Notes under the pieces: generated by a model | What the model was told of the DNA's origin: nothing | The model's database searches: none | What the model saw: the letters and a program-made list of their open reading frames with translations, nothing else | Position numbers and translations under genes: made by a program | DNA from: Aureimonas pseudogalii | GTDB taxonomy: Bacteria > Pseudomonadota > Alphaproteobacteria > Rhizobiales > Rhizobiaceae | Assembly (NCBI RefSeq): GCF_014196835.1 | Contig: NZ_JACIEK010000001.1 | Coordinates: 372,001 to 436,000 of the forward strand | DNA: 64,000 nucleotides | Direction: 5' to 3' | Shown here: in pieces, positions 8,024 through 20,140 of the stretch | Layout of the letters: each line of letters opens with the position of its first letter | Position numbering within the stretch: the first letter of the stretch is position 1

Positions 8024-9289
8024 ATGCGTGCCGAGATCCTGCCCATCGTCGCCCTGCTGCTCTCGACCTTCTTCCTGATGGCGGGAGCGGGCATGCAGGG
8101 CATCCTCTTGCCGGTGCGCGCCTCGATCGAGGATTGGAGCTCCTACGAGATCGGCCTGATGGGCACGGCCTATGCGGTGGGCTTCACCATTTCCTGCGTG
8201 GTGATGCCGACGATCGTGCGCTCGGCCGGCCATGTGCGGGCCTTCTCCTCGCTCGCGGCCCTTCTGGCGATCTCGGTGCTGCTCAACGGACTCGCGGTGC
8301 ATCCCCTCGCCTGGATCGCGATCCGCGGCCTTGCGGGCTTCGCCCTCGCGGGCGCCTACATGGTCATCGAGAGCTGGCTCAACGAACGCGTGACCAACGA
8401 GACGCGCGGGCGCGTCTTCTCGCTCTACATGGTGATCTCGATGGCGGCGATGATGGCGGGGCAGTTCGCCATGCCGCTGGCGCGCCCCGAGCTCGCGGCC
8501 TCCTTCATGGTCTGCGCCATCTTCTACGCGTTCGCGGTGATCCCCAACGCCCTGTCGCGGGCGGAGAGCCCCCGGCCGTTGACGCAGGTGCGGCTCGACC
8601 TGCCGGCGATCTACCGCAACTCGCCCGCCGCAGTGGTCGGCGTCTTCCTCGCCGGCGTCCTTTCGGGCGCATGGGGCAACATGGCGCCGGTGCTCGGGCA
8701 GAAGATCGGGCTTTCCACCACCGAGATCTCGACGCTGCTCGTCTGCACCATGGCAGGCGGCCTCGTCTTCCAGGTGCCGCTCGGGCGCATCTCCGACCGC
8801 ATCGACCGGCGGGCGGTGATGATCCTCGCCGGCTTCATCGGCTTCGGCGCCGCGCTCGCCGCGCTCACCCTCTGGTCGACGAGCGTCCTCGGCCTCTTCG
8901 CCATCGCCTTCGTGATCGGTGGGGTGATCTATCCCGCCTATTCGCTCACCGTCGCCCATGCCAACGACTATGCCGACCCCGCCGACTTCGTGAAGATTTC
9001 CGGCGGCCTCCTCATCCTCTACGGGTTCGGCACGATGGGCGGGCCGATGCTGGCGGCGTGGCTGATGGAGACCTATGGCCCGGACGGGCTGTTCCTCGCC
9101 ACCGGCGCGGCCCACGCCGCCTTCGGCACCTACGCGGGCTACCGGATGCTGCGACGCACGGCCAAGCCCGCGGCCAGTCGCGACGCCTTCCAGGCCGTGC
9201 CGCTGGCACGAGCCCAGACACCGGCATCGTTCGAGCTGGATCCGCGCTCGGACCCGGCGACGTCGGGACGCGCGGCGGCAGGGCGGTGA
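8024..9289 (+). CDS. MFS transporter, YcaD-like
   Basis: A 421-residue major facilitator with about 12 hydrophobic segments and a hydrophilic tail of some 40 residues. The helix 2-3 segment, the ESWLNERVTNETRGRVFSLY segment near residue 120, and the loop after helix 7 with PLGRISDRIDRRAVM are typical of the YcaD/UMF-like branch of MFS_1 exporters. Substrate unknown. It is a single gene between the glycosylase (same strand, 123 bases upstream) and a convergent DMT transporter. Confidence 0.88.
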   Translation: MRAEILPIVALLLSTFFLMAGAGMQGILLPVRASIEDWSSYEIGLMGTAYAVGFTISCVVMPTIVRSAGHVRAFSSLAALLAISVLLNGLAVHPLAWIAIRGLAGFALAGAYMVIESWLNERVTNETRGRVFSLYMVISMAAMMAGQFAMPLARPELAASFMVCAIFYAFAVIPNALSRAESPRPLTQVRLDLPAIYRNSPAAVVGVFLAGVLSGAWGNMAPVLGQKIGLSTTEISTLLVCTMAGGLVFQVPLGRISDRIDRRAVMILAGFIGFGAALAALTLWSTSVLGLFAIAFVIGGVIYPAYSLTVAHANDYADPADFVKISGGLLILYGFGTMGGPMLAAWLMETYGPDGLFLATGAAHAAFGTYAGYRMLRRTAKPAASRDAFQAVPLARAQTPASFELDPRSDPATSGRAAAGR

Positions 9290-9353
9290 GGGCGGACAGG
9301 GAGCCGACGAGCCTCCCTCTCAAGCGCGCCGGGCCTCGCTGCCGCGTCGTCCA

Positions 9354-10298
9354 TCAGCCCTGCGGCGTTCCCGCCTGCCTGGCGCGGCGGCGCTCCAGCC
9401 CGAGCCGGTGCTCGCGAAAGATGATGAACACCCCCGCCGCGATCACGATCGCCGCGCCGAGCAGCGTCGTCGCGCTGGCGCTCTCGCCGAAGAGCAGCGC
9501 GCCGACGACGATCGCGAGCAGCATCGAGGTGTATTCGAAGGGCGCGATGGTCGAGGTGTCGGCGTAGCGGTAGCAGGCGGTCAGCAGGAGCTGGCCGACG
9601 CCGCCGCAGAGGCCCGCCAGAACCAGCAGCACCATCTGCTGCGGCGTCGGCCACACCCAGCCGAACACGAGCGTGACGAGGGCGAGGAGGCTCGACGTCA
9701 GCGAGAAGTAGACGACGATGGTGGGCGTGCGCTCGGTGCGGACCAGCCGGCGGATCTGGATCATCGCCACGGCAGCCACCGCCGCCCCGCCGAGCGAGGC
9801 GAGCATGCCGATCGCGTATTCGGGGCGCAGCGTTTGCGTGCCCAGCGTGAAGTTGGGCACCGCGACGACCACGATGCCGCAGAGCCCGACCAGCACGGCC
9901 CCCCATCGATAGGCGCGCACCCTCTCCTTCAGGAAGATCGCCGCGAACACCACCGAGAGCAGCGGCGAGGCGTAGGAGATGGCGATCCATTCGGGATAGG
10001 GCAGCCGCGCCAGCGCGTAGAAGCCGAGACCCATCGAGGTGACGCCGATGGCGCCGCGCAGGAAGTGGCCGCCGAGATCGTCGGTCTTCAGCGCCGTCTT
10101 GAGGTCGCCGAGATAGAGAAGGTAGATCGCGACCGGCACGAGCGCGAAGAACGAGCGGAAGAACACCAGCTGCCCGGCCGGAAGCCCCTCGCCCACCGAC
10201 TTCAGCGACGTCTGCATGCCGACGAAGACGACGACCGAGACGATCTTCAGGCCGATCCCCAACATCGGGTTGGGGGCGGACGCAGGAACGGAGGACAT
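9354..10298 (-). CDS. DMT superfamily (EamA) transporter
   Basis: Inner-membrane drug/metabolite transporter of 314 residues with about 10 hydrophobic segments forming two EamA repeats (roughly residues 12-145 and 160-295). Repeat 1 has the FFRSFFALVPV and PLLSVVFAAIFLKERV segments. Repeat 2 ends with PFEYTSMLLAIVVGALLFGE. Such proteins export amino acids or other small metabolites; specificity cannot be read. The ATG at 10298 is the first start. It is divergent from pepN across a 237-base gap that should hold both promoters. Confidence 0.9.
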   Translation of the reverse strand: MSSVPASAPNPMLGIGLKIVSVVVFVGMQTSLKSVGEGLPAGQLVFFRSFFALVPVAIYLLYLGDLKTALKTDDLGGHFLRGAIGVTSMGLGFYALARLPYPEWIAISYASPLLSVVFAAIFLKERVRAYRWGAVLVGLCGIVVVAVPNFTLGTQTLRPEYAIGMLASLGGAAVAAVAMIQIRRLVRTERTPTIVVYFSLTSSLLALVTLVFGWVWPTPQQMVLLVLAGLCGGVGQLLLTACYRYADTSTIAPFEYTSMLLAIVVGALLFGESASATTLLGAAIVIAAGVFIIFREHRLGLERRRARQAGTPQG

Positions 10299-10535
10299 GG
10301 CGGCACTTCGCGGGACGGGACGGCGCGGGGGCGATGCGAGGGGCGGCCCGCTCCCCGTCCCCTTCCCGCCCGGTCATAGGGACTGCGATCCGGCGCGTCG
10401 AGCGCCAGGGGCGCGCCCGCCAACACGTTCGGTTCCCTTTGCAATGATCGCGTGATCCCGCGCGGCGCCGAGTTGGCAAGCTTCGGGTTCGACGCTATCG
10501 GGTTGGCACCCACAGGCGAGGCAAAGGGACGAGAC

Positions 10536-13178
10536 ATGCGCAACGACGATGGACAGGTGATCCGCCTCGAGGACTACCGGCCGACGGATTTCGCGGTCCA
10601 TCACGTCGATCTCGTGTTCCGCCTGGGATCGGAGACCACCGAGATCGAGGCGCGGCTGACGCTGGAGCGCCGCGCCGGCACCGACCCCGCCGCGCCGCTC
10701 GTGCTCGACGGCGACGACCTGACGCTGACCGGGGTGTGGCTCGGCGACGAGGCGCTCGCGCCGCCGCGCTTCGATGCGACGCCCGACCGGCTGACGCTGC
10801 GCGAGCTTCCCGCCGCCGGCCGCTTTCAGGTGACGATCGCGACGCGCCTCGATCCGGCGGGCAATACGCAACTGATGGGGCTCTATCGCTCCGGCGGGGT
10901 CTGGTGCACGCAATGCGAGGCAGAGGGCTTTCGCCGCATCACCTATTTCCTCGACCGGCCGGACGTGCTGGCGACCTACCGGGTGCGGGTCGAGGCGGAC
11001 CGGGCGGCGGCCCCGGTGCTCCTGTCGAACGGCAATCCGCAGGACGCTGGCGATCTCGGCGGGGGACGGCACTTCGCGGTATGGGACGATCCGCACCCCA
11101 AGCCCTCCTACCTCTTCGCGCTCGTGGCCGGCGATCTCGACGTTCTCACCGACCGCTTCGTCACCGCCTCGGGCCGCGACGTGGCGCTGGCGATCTACAC
11201 CGAGACGGGCTTGTCGGCGCGCGCCGCCTACGCCATGGACGCGTTGAAGCGCTCGATGCGCTGGGACGAGGCGCGCTTCGGCCGGGAATACGATCTCGAC
11301 ATCTTCAACATCGTCGCGATCTCGGACTTCAACATGGGGGCGATGGAGAACAAGGGGCTCAACGTCTTCAACCACAAATACGTGCTGCTCGACCCCGACA
11401 CGGCGACGGACGGCGACTATGCCGGCGTCGAGACGGTGATCGCGCACGAGTATTTCCACAACTGGACGGGCAACCGCATCACCTGCCGCGACTGGTTCCA
11501 GCTCTGCCTGAAGGAGGGCCTCACGGTCTATCGCGACCAGGAGTTCTCGGCCGACGAGCGCTCGGCGGCGGTCAAGCGCATCGCTTCGGTGCACGGTCTG
11601 AAGGCTCAGCAGTTTCCCGAGGACCAGGGGCCGCTGCAGCATCCCGTGCGCCCGACGCGCTACCGCGAGATCAACAACTTCTACACGGCCACCGTCTACG
11701 AGAAGGGCGCCGAGCTCGTGCGCATGATCGCGACGATCCTCGGGGCCGAGCGTTTCCGCGCGGGAATGGACCTCTATTTCGCGCGCCACGACGGCGACGC
11801 GGCGACGATGGAGGACTTCCTCGCCTGCTTCGAGGAGGCGGGCGGGATCGACCTCTCGCAGTTCGCGCTCTGGTATCATCAGGCGGGGACGCCGACGCTG
11901 ACGGTGCGCGAGCGGTTCGAGGACGGCCGCCTGACGCTCGGGCTGGAGCAGGATCTGCAGCGGGGTGCGGCCGGCACCGGCACGCAGCCGATGCACATTC
12001 CCGTGCGCTTCGGCCTCGTGAGTGAGGGCGGCGCGGACCTCGTCGCCGAACCGGCCGCCGGGGGCGCCGAGATCGACGGCGACGTCATCCATCTGACGAC
12101 GCCCTCGGCCGAGATCGTCTTCGAGGGTCTGGCGGAGCGGCCGCTCGTGTCGGTGCTGCGGGGGTTCTCGGCGCCGGTGACGCTGCGCTTCGAGCAGCGG
12201 CAGGAGGATCGCCTGCGCCTCGCGCGGCTCGACCCCGACGCCTTCAGTCGCTGGCGCGCGCTGACCGATCTCGTGGGCGAGCATCTGCGGAACGCCTCGA
12301 TCGCGCGAGCGGCCGGCGAGAGCGCCGCCTTCGACGCGCGCATCGTCGACGCGATCATCGCCTCGGCCGAGGACGAGCGCCTCGAGCCGGCGCTGCGGGC
12401 GCAGATGATCGCGATGCCCGGCGAAGCGGAGATCGCGCGGCTCGTCGGCCAGAACGTCGATCCCGAAGCCGTGCACGAGGCGCGTGAGGCGGCCCTGACG
12501 ACTCTGGCCCGGCGGGGCGAAGCGACGTTCGCGCGAGTGCACGAGGCGCCTGCGGCGACGGGTCCGTTCAGCCCGGACGCCGCCGCGGTCGGCCGGCGCG
12601 CCCTGCGCAACGCGCTTCTCCTGCCGCTGTCGATCGCCTCCGGCTCGCCGGACCTCGCCCACGCGGCGTTCGCGGCGTCCGACAACATGACCGACCGGCT
12701 GGCGGCGCTCACCCTCCTCGCCCATCGATTCGCGACCGAGGCGCGCACCCGCTCGGCGCTCGACGCCTTCTTCGAGCGCTATGAGCGCGACGCGCTCGTC
12801 ATCGACAAATGGTTCACCCTCCAGGCGACCGCGCCGGTGCCGGAAGCGGTGGAGGCCGCCGAGCGGCTGATCGGGCATCCGCTGTTCCAGCTTGCCAACC
12901 CCAACCGCGCCCGCGCGGTGATCGGCGGCCTCGCCACCGGCAACCAGCGCGCCTTCAACCGGGCGGATGGCGCCGGATACCGCTGGGTCGCCGACCAGCT
13001 CGTCGCGCTCGACCGGCTGAACCCGCAGACCGCGGCGCGCCTCGCCACGGCGTTCCGCTCGTGGCGCTCCTTCGAGCCGCGGCGGCAGTCTCTGGCGATG
13101 GAGGCGCTCCGGAGCCTGGCGGCGCGACCGGACCTGTCGCGCGATCTCGCCGACATCGTCGAGCGGACCCTCGCTTGA
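10536..13178 (+). CDS. pepN: Aminopeptidase N (M1 family)
   Basis: Zinc metallopeptidase that removes N-terminal residues from peptides in the cytosol. The 880-residue protein is the usual bacterial PepN length. The substrate-binding GAMEN motif begins at residue 268. The zinc site is HEYFH at 304-308 with Glu327 eighteen residues later, and the catalytic Tyr region is in NNFYTATVYEKGAELVRM. A C-terminal helical domain fills the rest. The ATG at 10536 starts MRNDDGQVIRLEDYRPTDF, matching the family; the frame is open up to 10452 without family-like sequence. No terminator is evident after it. Confidence 0.96.
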   Translation: MRNDDGQVIRLEDYRPTDFAVHHVDLVFRLGSETTEIEARLTLERRAGTDPAAPLVLDGDDLTLTGVWLGDEALAPPRFDATPDRLTLRELPAAGRFQVTIATRLDPAGNTQLMGLYRSGGVWCTQCEAEGFRRITYFLDRPDVLATYRVRVEADRAAAPVLLSNGNPQDAGDLGGGRHFAVWDDPHPKPSYLFALVAGDLDVLTDRFVTASGRDVALAIYTETGLSARAAYAMDALKRSMRWDEARFGREYDLDIFNIVAISDFNMGAMENKGLNVFNHKYVLLDPDTATDGDYAGVETVIAHEYFHNWTGNRITCRDWFQLCLKEGLTVYRDQEFSADERSAAVKRIASVHGLKAQQFPEDQGPLQHPVRPTRYREINNFYTATVYEKGAELVRMIATILGAERFRAGMDLYFARHDGDAATMEDFLACFEEAGGIDLSQFALWYHQAGTPTLTVRERFEDGRLTLGLEQDLQRGAAGTGTQPMHIPVRFGLVSEGGADLVAEPAAGGAEIDGDVIHLTTPSAEIVFEGLAERPLVSVLRGFSAPVTLRFEQRQEDRLRLARLDPDAFSRWRALTDLVGEHLRNASIARAAGESAAFDARIVDAIIASAEDERLEPALRAQMIAMPGEAEIARLVGQNVDPEAVHEAREAALTTLARRGEATFARVHEAPAATGPFSPDAAAVGRRALRNALLLPLSIASGSPDLAHAAFAASDNMTDRLAALTLLAHRFATEARTRSALDAFFERYERDALVIDKWFTLQATAPVPEAVEAAERLIGHPLFQLANPNRARAVIGGLATGNQRAFNRADGAGYRWVADQLVALDRLNPQTAARLATAFRSWRSFEPRRQSLAMEALRSLAARPDLSRDLADIVERTLA

Positions 13179-13385
13179 TCGCGGCGTTCACGTTTCATTA
13201 ACGACGCGAGAGGAAAACCGGGGAGAAGTCCTGTGGATCGGGGGCAACAGCAAGATCTGAGGATTGCCCTGCGCTGACGATGCCGACTCGCGGTTCTGGA
13301 CAAGCGAGTCCCCCTCTGATTCATTGACCCTCGTGGTTCGAGCTGGCGGAGTTCGGATCCACGGGCGGTCGAGGGGTCGGTGAAT

Positions 13386-15734
<2,349 letters not shown>

Positions 15735-15747
15735 CGCGGCCGCCGGT

Positions 15748-18729
15748 TCAGTCCGGCATACGTTCGCCCGCACCTTGAAACGGCACCAGTTCGGCAAAGG
15801 CGGCTCGCACGCGCTCCCCGGTCTCGCGCAGGTGCGGCTCGATCGCCTCGGGCACCGCGAGATCGAGCGCCCGCGCGATGCGCTCGGCGAGGCCCTGCGG
15901 GAGCGAGCCGACGCCATAGGCCTTTTCCGGCCCCAGCCGCAGCAACTGCATCACCCGCGTCGTGTCGCGCTCGGCGCTCGCCAGCCCCTCGACGAAGGGT
16001 CGGTCGCGGTGGGCCGCGACGACGTCCGCCAGACCGTGCGAGGTCGGCTCGCCAATGCGGTCCAGCGGCACGAGACCGGCGATCAGGCCCCACTGTGCCA
16101 GGAACTCGATGTCGGTGGCGCCGCCGGGCGAGCGCTTGAGGTCGAGGGGCCCGCGGGACGGCTTCTGCCCGTCGAGCCGGGCCCGCATGTCCGCGACGTC
16201 GAAGCCGAGCAGGGGATCGCCGACATGCGCCGAGATGGCGTCGCGCACGGCCAGCGCGATCTCGGCCCGAAGGCCTTCGTCGCCCGCCACTGCGCGCGAG
16301 CGCGTCAACGCCATGCGCTCCCAGGTCCAGGCTTCCGCCTGGTACTTGCGGAAGGCGTCGATATGGGTGGCGAGCGGACCCTTGTTGCCGGAGGGGCGCA
16401 GGCGGAAGTCCACGGCGTAGAGCACGCCCTCGGCCATCGGCGCGCTCAACGCGGCGATCAGGCGCTGCGTCAGGCGCATGTAGTAGGTCGAGACCGGCAG
16501 CGGCCGCTCGCCGTCCGAGGCCTCGGCGTCGGCATCGTGGTCGTAGAGCAGCATCAGGTCGATGTCGGAGGTCGCCGTCAGCTCGTGCGAGCCGAGCCGC
16601 CCGAGGCCGAGCACCGCGAGCCGCCCCCCGGCGACATGGCCATGCGCGCGCCGGAACTCGGCCTCGACGCTGGCGAGCACCGACCGCAGAACGGTCTCGG
16701 CCAGCTCGGAATAGGCCGGACCGGCCGCCTCCCCCTCGATGGCGCCGGACAGGAGACGCACGCCGATGAGGAAGCGCTGCTCCGAGGCGAAGATGCGCAG
16801 CCGCGCGAGCCGCTCTTCGAGATGCCGGGCGTCGGCGAGGAACGCTTCGAGACGCGTTTCCAGCACCTCGCGCGTCGGCATCTCGCGGTAGAAGGCGGGA
16901 TCGAGCAGCGCGTCGAAGACGTGCGGGCGCCGCGCGATCGTCTCGGCGAGATTGGGCGCGGCGGTGATGATCAACGCCAGAAGATCGAGCAGGCGAGGAT
17001 TGGAGGCGATGAGCGAGAAGAACTGAAGGCCGGAGGGCAGCCCGTCAAGGAACCGGTCGAAGGCCGCCACCGCCTCGTCTGGCGCTGGGCCCTTGGCGAA
17101 GGCCTGGAGCAGCGAGGGGAGGACGCGCGCCAGATGCTCGCGCGCCGCTTCCGCCCGCGTGGCGCGGTAGCGCCCGGCGCCCCAGCGATGGACAATGCGC
17201 CCGATGTCGGACGGGCGGGTGAAGCCGAGCGTTCCAAGCCAGTGCAGCGCCGCCGGATCGGCCTCGTCGGCGATCAGGGCGGCCGTTTCGGCGCTGACGG
17301 TCGCCTCGCGCGCGCCTTCGGCGAACAACGCCGAGAACCGGGCCTCGACCCGGCGCAACCGATCGAGCAGCGCGTCCTCGAAGGCCGGCAGCGTCTCGAA
17401 ATTGCAGAGGCGCGCCACGCGCAGGAGATCGTCGCCCCCGCCCGGCAGCGTGTGGGTCTGCTCGTCCGCCATCATCTGCACGGCGTGCTCGACTCGGCGC
17501 AGGAACCAGTAGGCTTCGGTCATCTCGTCGGCGACCGCGGCGTCGATCCAGCCATCCGCCGCCAGCCGCCGCAGCGCCTCGTCGGTGCGGCGGACGCGAA
17601 GACCGGGCGTGCGGCCGCCGGCGATGAGCTGCTGGGCCTGCGCGAAGAACTCGATCTCGCGGATGCCGCCGCGTCCGAGCTTCACGTTGTGGCCGGCGAC
17701 GGCGATGCCCTCGAACCCGCGATGGCGATCGATGCGGGTCTTCATGGCGCGGATGTCGCCGATCGCGACGAAATCGAGGTAGCGGCGCCAGACGAAGGGC
17801 GCGATCTCGCGCGCGAAGGACACCGCCGCCGCCGGATCGCCCGCGACCGCCCGTGCCTTGATCATGGCGGCGCGCTCCCAGTCACGCCCCGCGCTCTCGT
17901 AATAGACGAGCGCCGTCGGCACGGGGATCGCCAGCGGCATGGCGGAAGGATCCGGGCGAAGGCGCAGGTCGGTGCGGAAGACGTAGCCGTCCTTGGTGCG
18001 CTCGCCGATCATCTTCACGAGCCGGCGCGCCAGCCGGGAATAGAGATCGACGCTTTCCGCGGGGTCGAGAATCGCCTCGGCGTCGGGATCGAACAGGATG
18101 ACGAGGTCGATGTCGCTGGAATAGTTGAGCTCCTCGCCGCCGAGCTTGCCCATGCCGAGAACGAACAACCCGCTTCCGCGCTCGGGATCGGCGAGATCGG
18201 GCAGCGCGAGCTTGCCGCGGCGGTAGAGATCGGCGAGGCAGAAACGGACGGCCCGGCGCACGCAGGCCTCGGCGAGCGCAGAGAGATCGCGCGTCGTGCG
18301 GGCGGCATCCGCGGCCCCGAAGAGATCTCGCAGGGCGATGAGGAACGACGCCTCCACCTTGGCGTGTCGCAACTCGGCCGAGAGATCGGCTTCCGTCGCC
18401 GCCGCCGGGACGGCGGCGCCGAGCTCCACCACGATCGCCGTGATCCGCTCGCCCGCGTCCTCCTCGCGCAGGCGATCCAGCCATTCGGGATGGCGCTCGG
18501 CCACGGACGCGAGATGAGGGCTCAGCGACAGCACCGCGCCGAGCCGTGCGGTCTCGGGGTTGTCCGCACGCAGCAGGGAGGAGAGCGACGCCAGACCCGC
18601 TTCGTCGGCACGCCGGGCGAGATCGGCGAGCCGTTCGAGCGCCGCCGAAGGCGAGAGCGGCCAGATCGGCCGATCGCCGCCGACGAGAAGTTCCCCGCCC
18701 CGTTCAGATGCGCTCGTCGACGGACTCAT
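15748..18729 (-). CDS. glnE: Bifunctional glutamine synthetase adenylyltransferase/deadenylase
   Basis: Covalently modifies glutamine synthetase in response to GlnB/PII, setting nitrogen assimilation. The 993-residue protein has the expected two nucleotidyltransferase halves. The N-terminal deadenylase has GMGKLGGEELNYSSDIDLV near residue 205; the C-terminal adenylylase has GLGRLGSHELTATSDIDLML near residue 720. Its start overlaps the end of the upstream sensor kinase gene by 26 bases, so translation is coupled to a response regulator/kinase pair. It converges with pleC across only 13 bases. Confidence 0.97.
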   Translation of the reverse strand: MSPSTSASERGGELLVGGDRPIWPLSPSAALERLADLARRADEAGLASLSSLLRADNPETARLGAVLSLSPHLASVAERHPEWLDRLREEDAGERITAIVVELGAAVPAAATEADLSAELRHAKVEASFLIALRDLFGAADAARTTRDLSALAEACVRRAVRFCLADLYRRGKLALPDLADPERGSGLFVLGMGKLGGEELNYSSDIDLVILFDPDAEAILDPAESVDLYSRLARRLVKMIGERTKDGYVFRTDLRLRPDPSAMPLAIPVPTALVYYESAGRDWERAAMIKARAVAGDPAAAVSFAREIAPFVWRRYLDFVAIGDIRAMKTRIDRHRGFEGIAVAGHNVKLGRGGIREIEFFAQAQQLIAGGRTPGLRVRRTDEALRRLAADGWIDAAVADEMTEAYWFLRRVEHAVQMMADEQTHTLPGGGDDLLRVARLCNFETLPAFEDALLDRLRRVEARFSALFAEGAREATVSAETAALIADEADPAALHWLGTLGFTRPSDIGRIVHRWGAGRYRATRAEAAREHLARVLPSLLQAFAKGPAPDEAVAAFDRFLDGLPSGLQFFSLIASNPRLLDLLALIITAAPNLAETIARRPHVFDALLDPAFYREMPTREVLETRLEAFLADARHLEERLARLRIFASEQRFLIGVRLLSGAIEGEAAGPAYSELAETVLRSVLASVEAEFRRAHGHVAGGRLAVLGLGRLGSHELTATSDIDLMLLYDHDADAEASDGERPLPVSTYYMRLTQRLIAALSAPMAEGVLYAVDFRLRPSGNKGPLATHIDAFRKYQAEAWTWERMALTRSRAVAGDEGLRAEIALAVRDAISAHVGDPLLGFDVADMRARLDGQKPSRGPLDLKRSPGGATDIEFLAQWGLIAGLVPLDRIGEPTSHGLADVVAAHRDRPFVEGLASAERDTTRVMQLLRLGPEKAYGVGSLPQGLAERIARALDLAVPEAIEPHLRETGERVRAAFAELVPFQGAGERMPD

Positions 18730-20134
18730 GGGCGGTCACCGGAAACTCGAGTTCGACCTTGAGCCCCGGTTCGGCATCGGCGAGACTCAGCGAGCCCTCA
18801 TGAATACCTGCGATCGCCTGCACGAGCGAGAGGCCGAGCCCCGATCCCGGCTTGGAGCGGCTCTGGTCGAGGCGGTAGAAGCGCTCGAGCACCCGATGGC
18901 GGCGATCGGCGGGAATGCCCGGTCCGTTGTCGCGGACCGACAACACCGCATTGTCGCCGCGCCGTGCCAGGGCGACGCTGACGACGAGCCCGCGATCCGG
19001 CGTCTCGCCGTATTTCAGGGCGTTGTCGATGAGGTTGGAAAGCGCCTGCGCGATCAGCTCGCGGCTGACGGAGGCGACGATGGGCTCGGCCTGCGAGAGC
19101 ACCAGGACGGCGCCGGCATCCTCGGCCAGCGGTTCGTAGAGTTCGACGACGCCGCCCACGATCTCGGAAAGGTCGACCTCGGTCTTGAGAGCGGGATGCG
19201 ACCCCGCTTCGACACGGCTGATCATCAGCAGCGCGTCGAAGGTGCGGATCATCCCGTCCGCCTCGGCCAGGATGCTTTCGAGCGCCGGCCGGGCATCGCG
19301 GCCCGCGCCGCTCTCGGTGAGCGAGGCCTCGATCCGGTTGCGCAGCCGGGTCAGCGGGGTCTTCAGGTCGTGGGCGATGTTGTCGGACACCTGCCGCAGG
19401 CCTTCCTGCAGAAGCGAGATGCGGGCGAGCAGCAGGTTGAGGTTCTCCGACAGGCGATCGAACTCGTCGCCGGTGCCCGACACCGGCAGCCGCTCGCCGA
19501 GGTCGCCGCCCATGATGCGGGCGGTGGAGGCCGACATGCGGTCGAGGCGATGCAGGGCCGTGCGCCCGACGAGGAACCAGGCGACGAGCGCGCCCACCAT
19601 CATCAGCCCGAGCGCCAGGATCAGCGCGTTGCGAACCACGAGGCGGATGCGGTCCTGATCGGTCTGGTCGCGCCCGACGAGGATGCGCATGCCGTTGGGC
19701 AGTCGCACCACCTGGGCCACCGCCAGATGATAGCGGTTGGCCTCGTTCTCGGTGAAGCGGGCGTAGCGGAAGGGTCGCACGGTGAAGCCGGGATCGTCGA
19801 GAATGCCGGCCTCGATGCTCTCGACATTGCCTGCGAGAATGCGCCCGGTGACATCGGTGACGAGGTAGAGCGAGGCGCCGGGCTGGCGGGTGCGCCGGTC
19901 GATCGAACGCACCAGTCCGGCGATGCCGGTTCCCCCGTAGATCCGCCCGAGTTCCGAGATCTCCTCGGAAATGGTCTCGCGGTTCTGCGTCTGGAGGATC
20001 GAGGAGGCGGTGCCCGTGACGTAGACGAGGAGAATCGCGGCGAAGACCGCGAACAGCGCCAGATAGACCGCCGAAAGGCGAACGGCGGTGACGCGCGTGA
20101 GATCGCGCAGGCGCGGAAGACCCTTGGCACGCAA
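18704..20134 (-). CDS. Two-component sensor histidine kinase
   Basis: A 476-residue inner-membrane kinase partnered with the response regulator just upstream (6-base gap). Two transmembrane segments (about residues 17-38 and 165-187) flank a periplasmic sensor region. HAMP follows, then HisKA with His255 in NIAHDLKTPLTRL and HATPase_c with NLIDNALKYG, VRDNGPGIP and GSGLGLSLV. The only workable start is TTG at 20134; no in-frame ATG occurs before the catalytic region. It overlaps glnE. The signal sensed is unknown. Confidence 0.9.
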   Translation of the reverse strand: MRAKGLPRLRDLTRVTAVRLSAVYLALFAVFAAILLVYVTGTASSILQTQNRETISEEISELGRIYGGTGIAGLVRSIDRRTRQPGASLYLVTDVTGRILAGNVESIEAGILDDPGFTVRPFRYARFTENEANRYHLAVAQVVRLPNGMRILVGRDQTDQDRIRLVVRNALILALGLMMVGALVAWFLVGRTALHRLDRMSASTARIMGGDLGERLPVSGTGDEFDRLSENLNLLLARISLLQEGLRQVSDNIAHDLKTPLTRLRNRIEASLTESGAGRDARPALESILAEADGMIRTFDALLMISRVEAGSHPALKTEVDLSEIVGGVVELYEPLAEDAGAVLVLSQAEPIVASVSRELIAQALSNLIDNALKYGETPDRGLVVSVALARRGDNAVLSVRDNGPGIPADRRHRVLERFYRLDQSRSKPGSGLGLSLVQAIAGIHEGSLSLADAEPGLKVELEFPVTAHESVDERI

Positions 20135-20140
20135 GCGCGG

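Noticed and set aside
15735-15747. Terminator between convergent pleC and glnE
   Set aside because: Only 13 bases separate the stops and no hairpin with a T-run is present.
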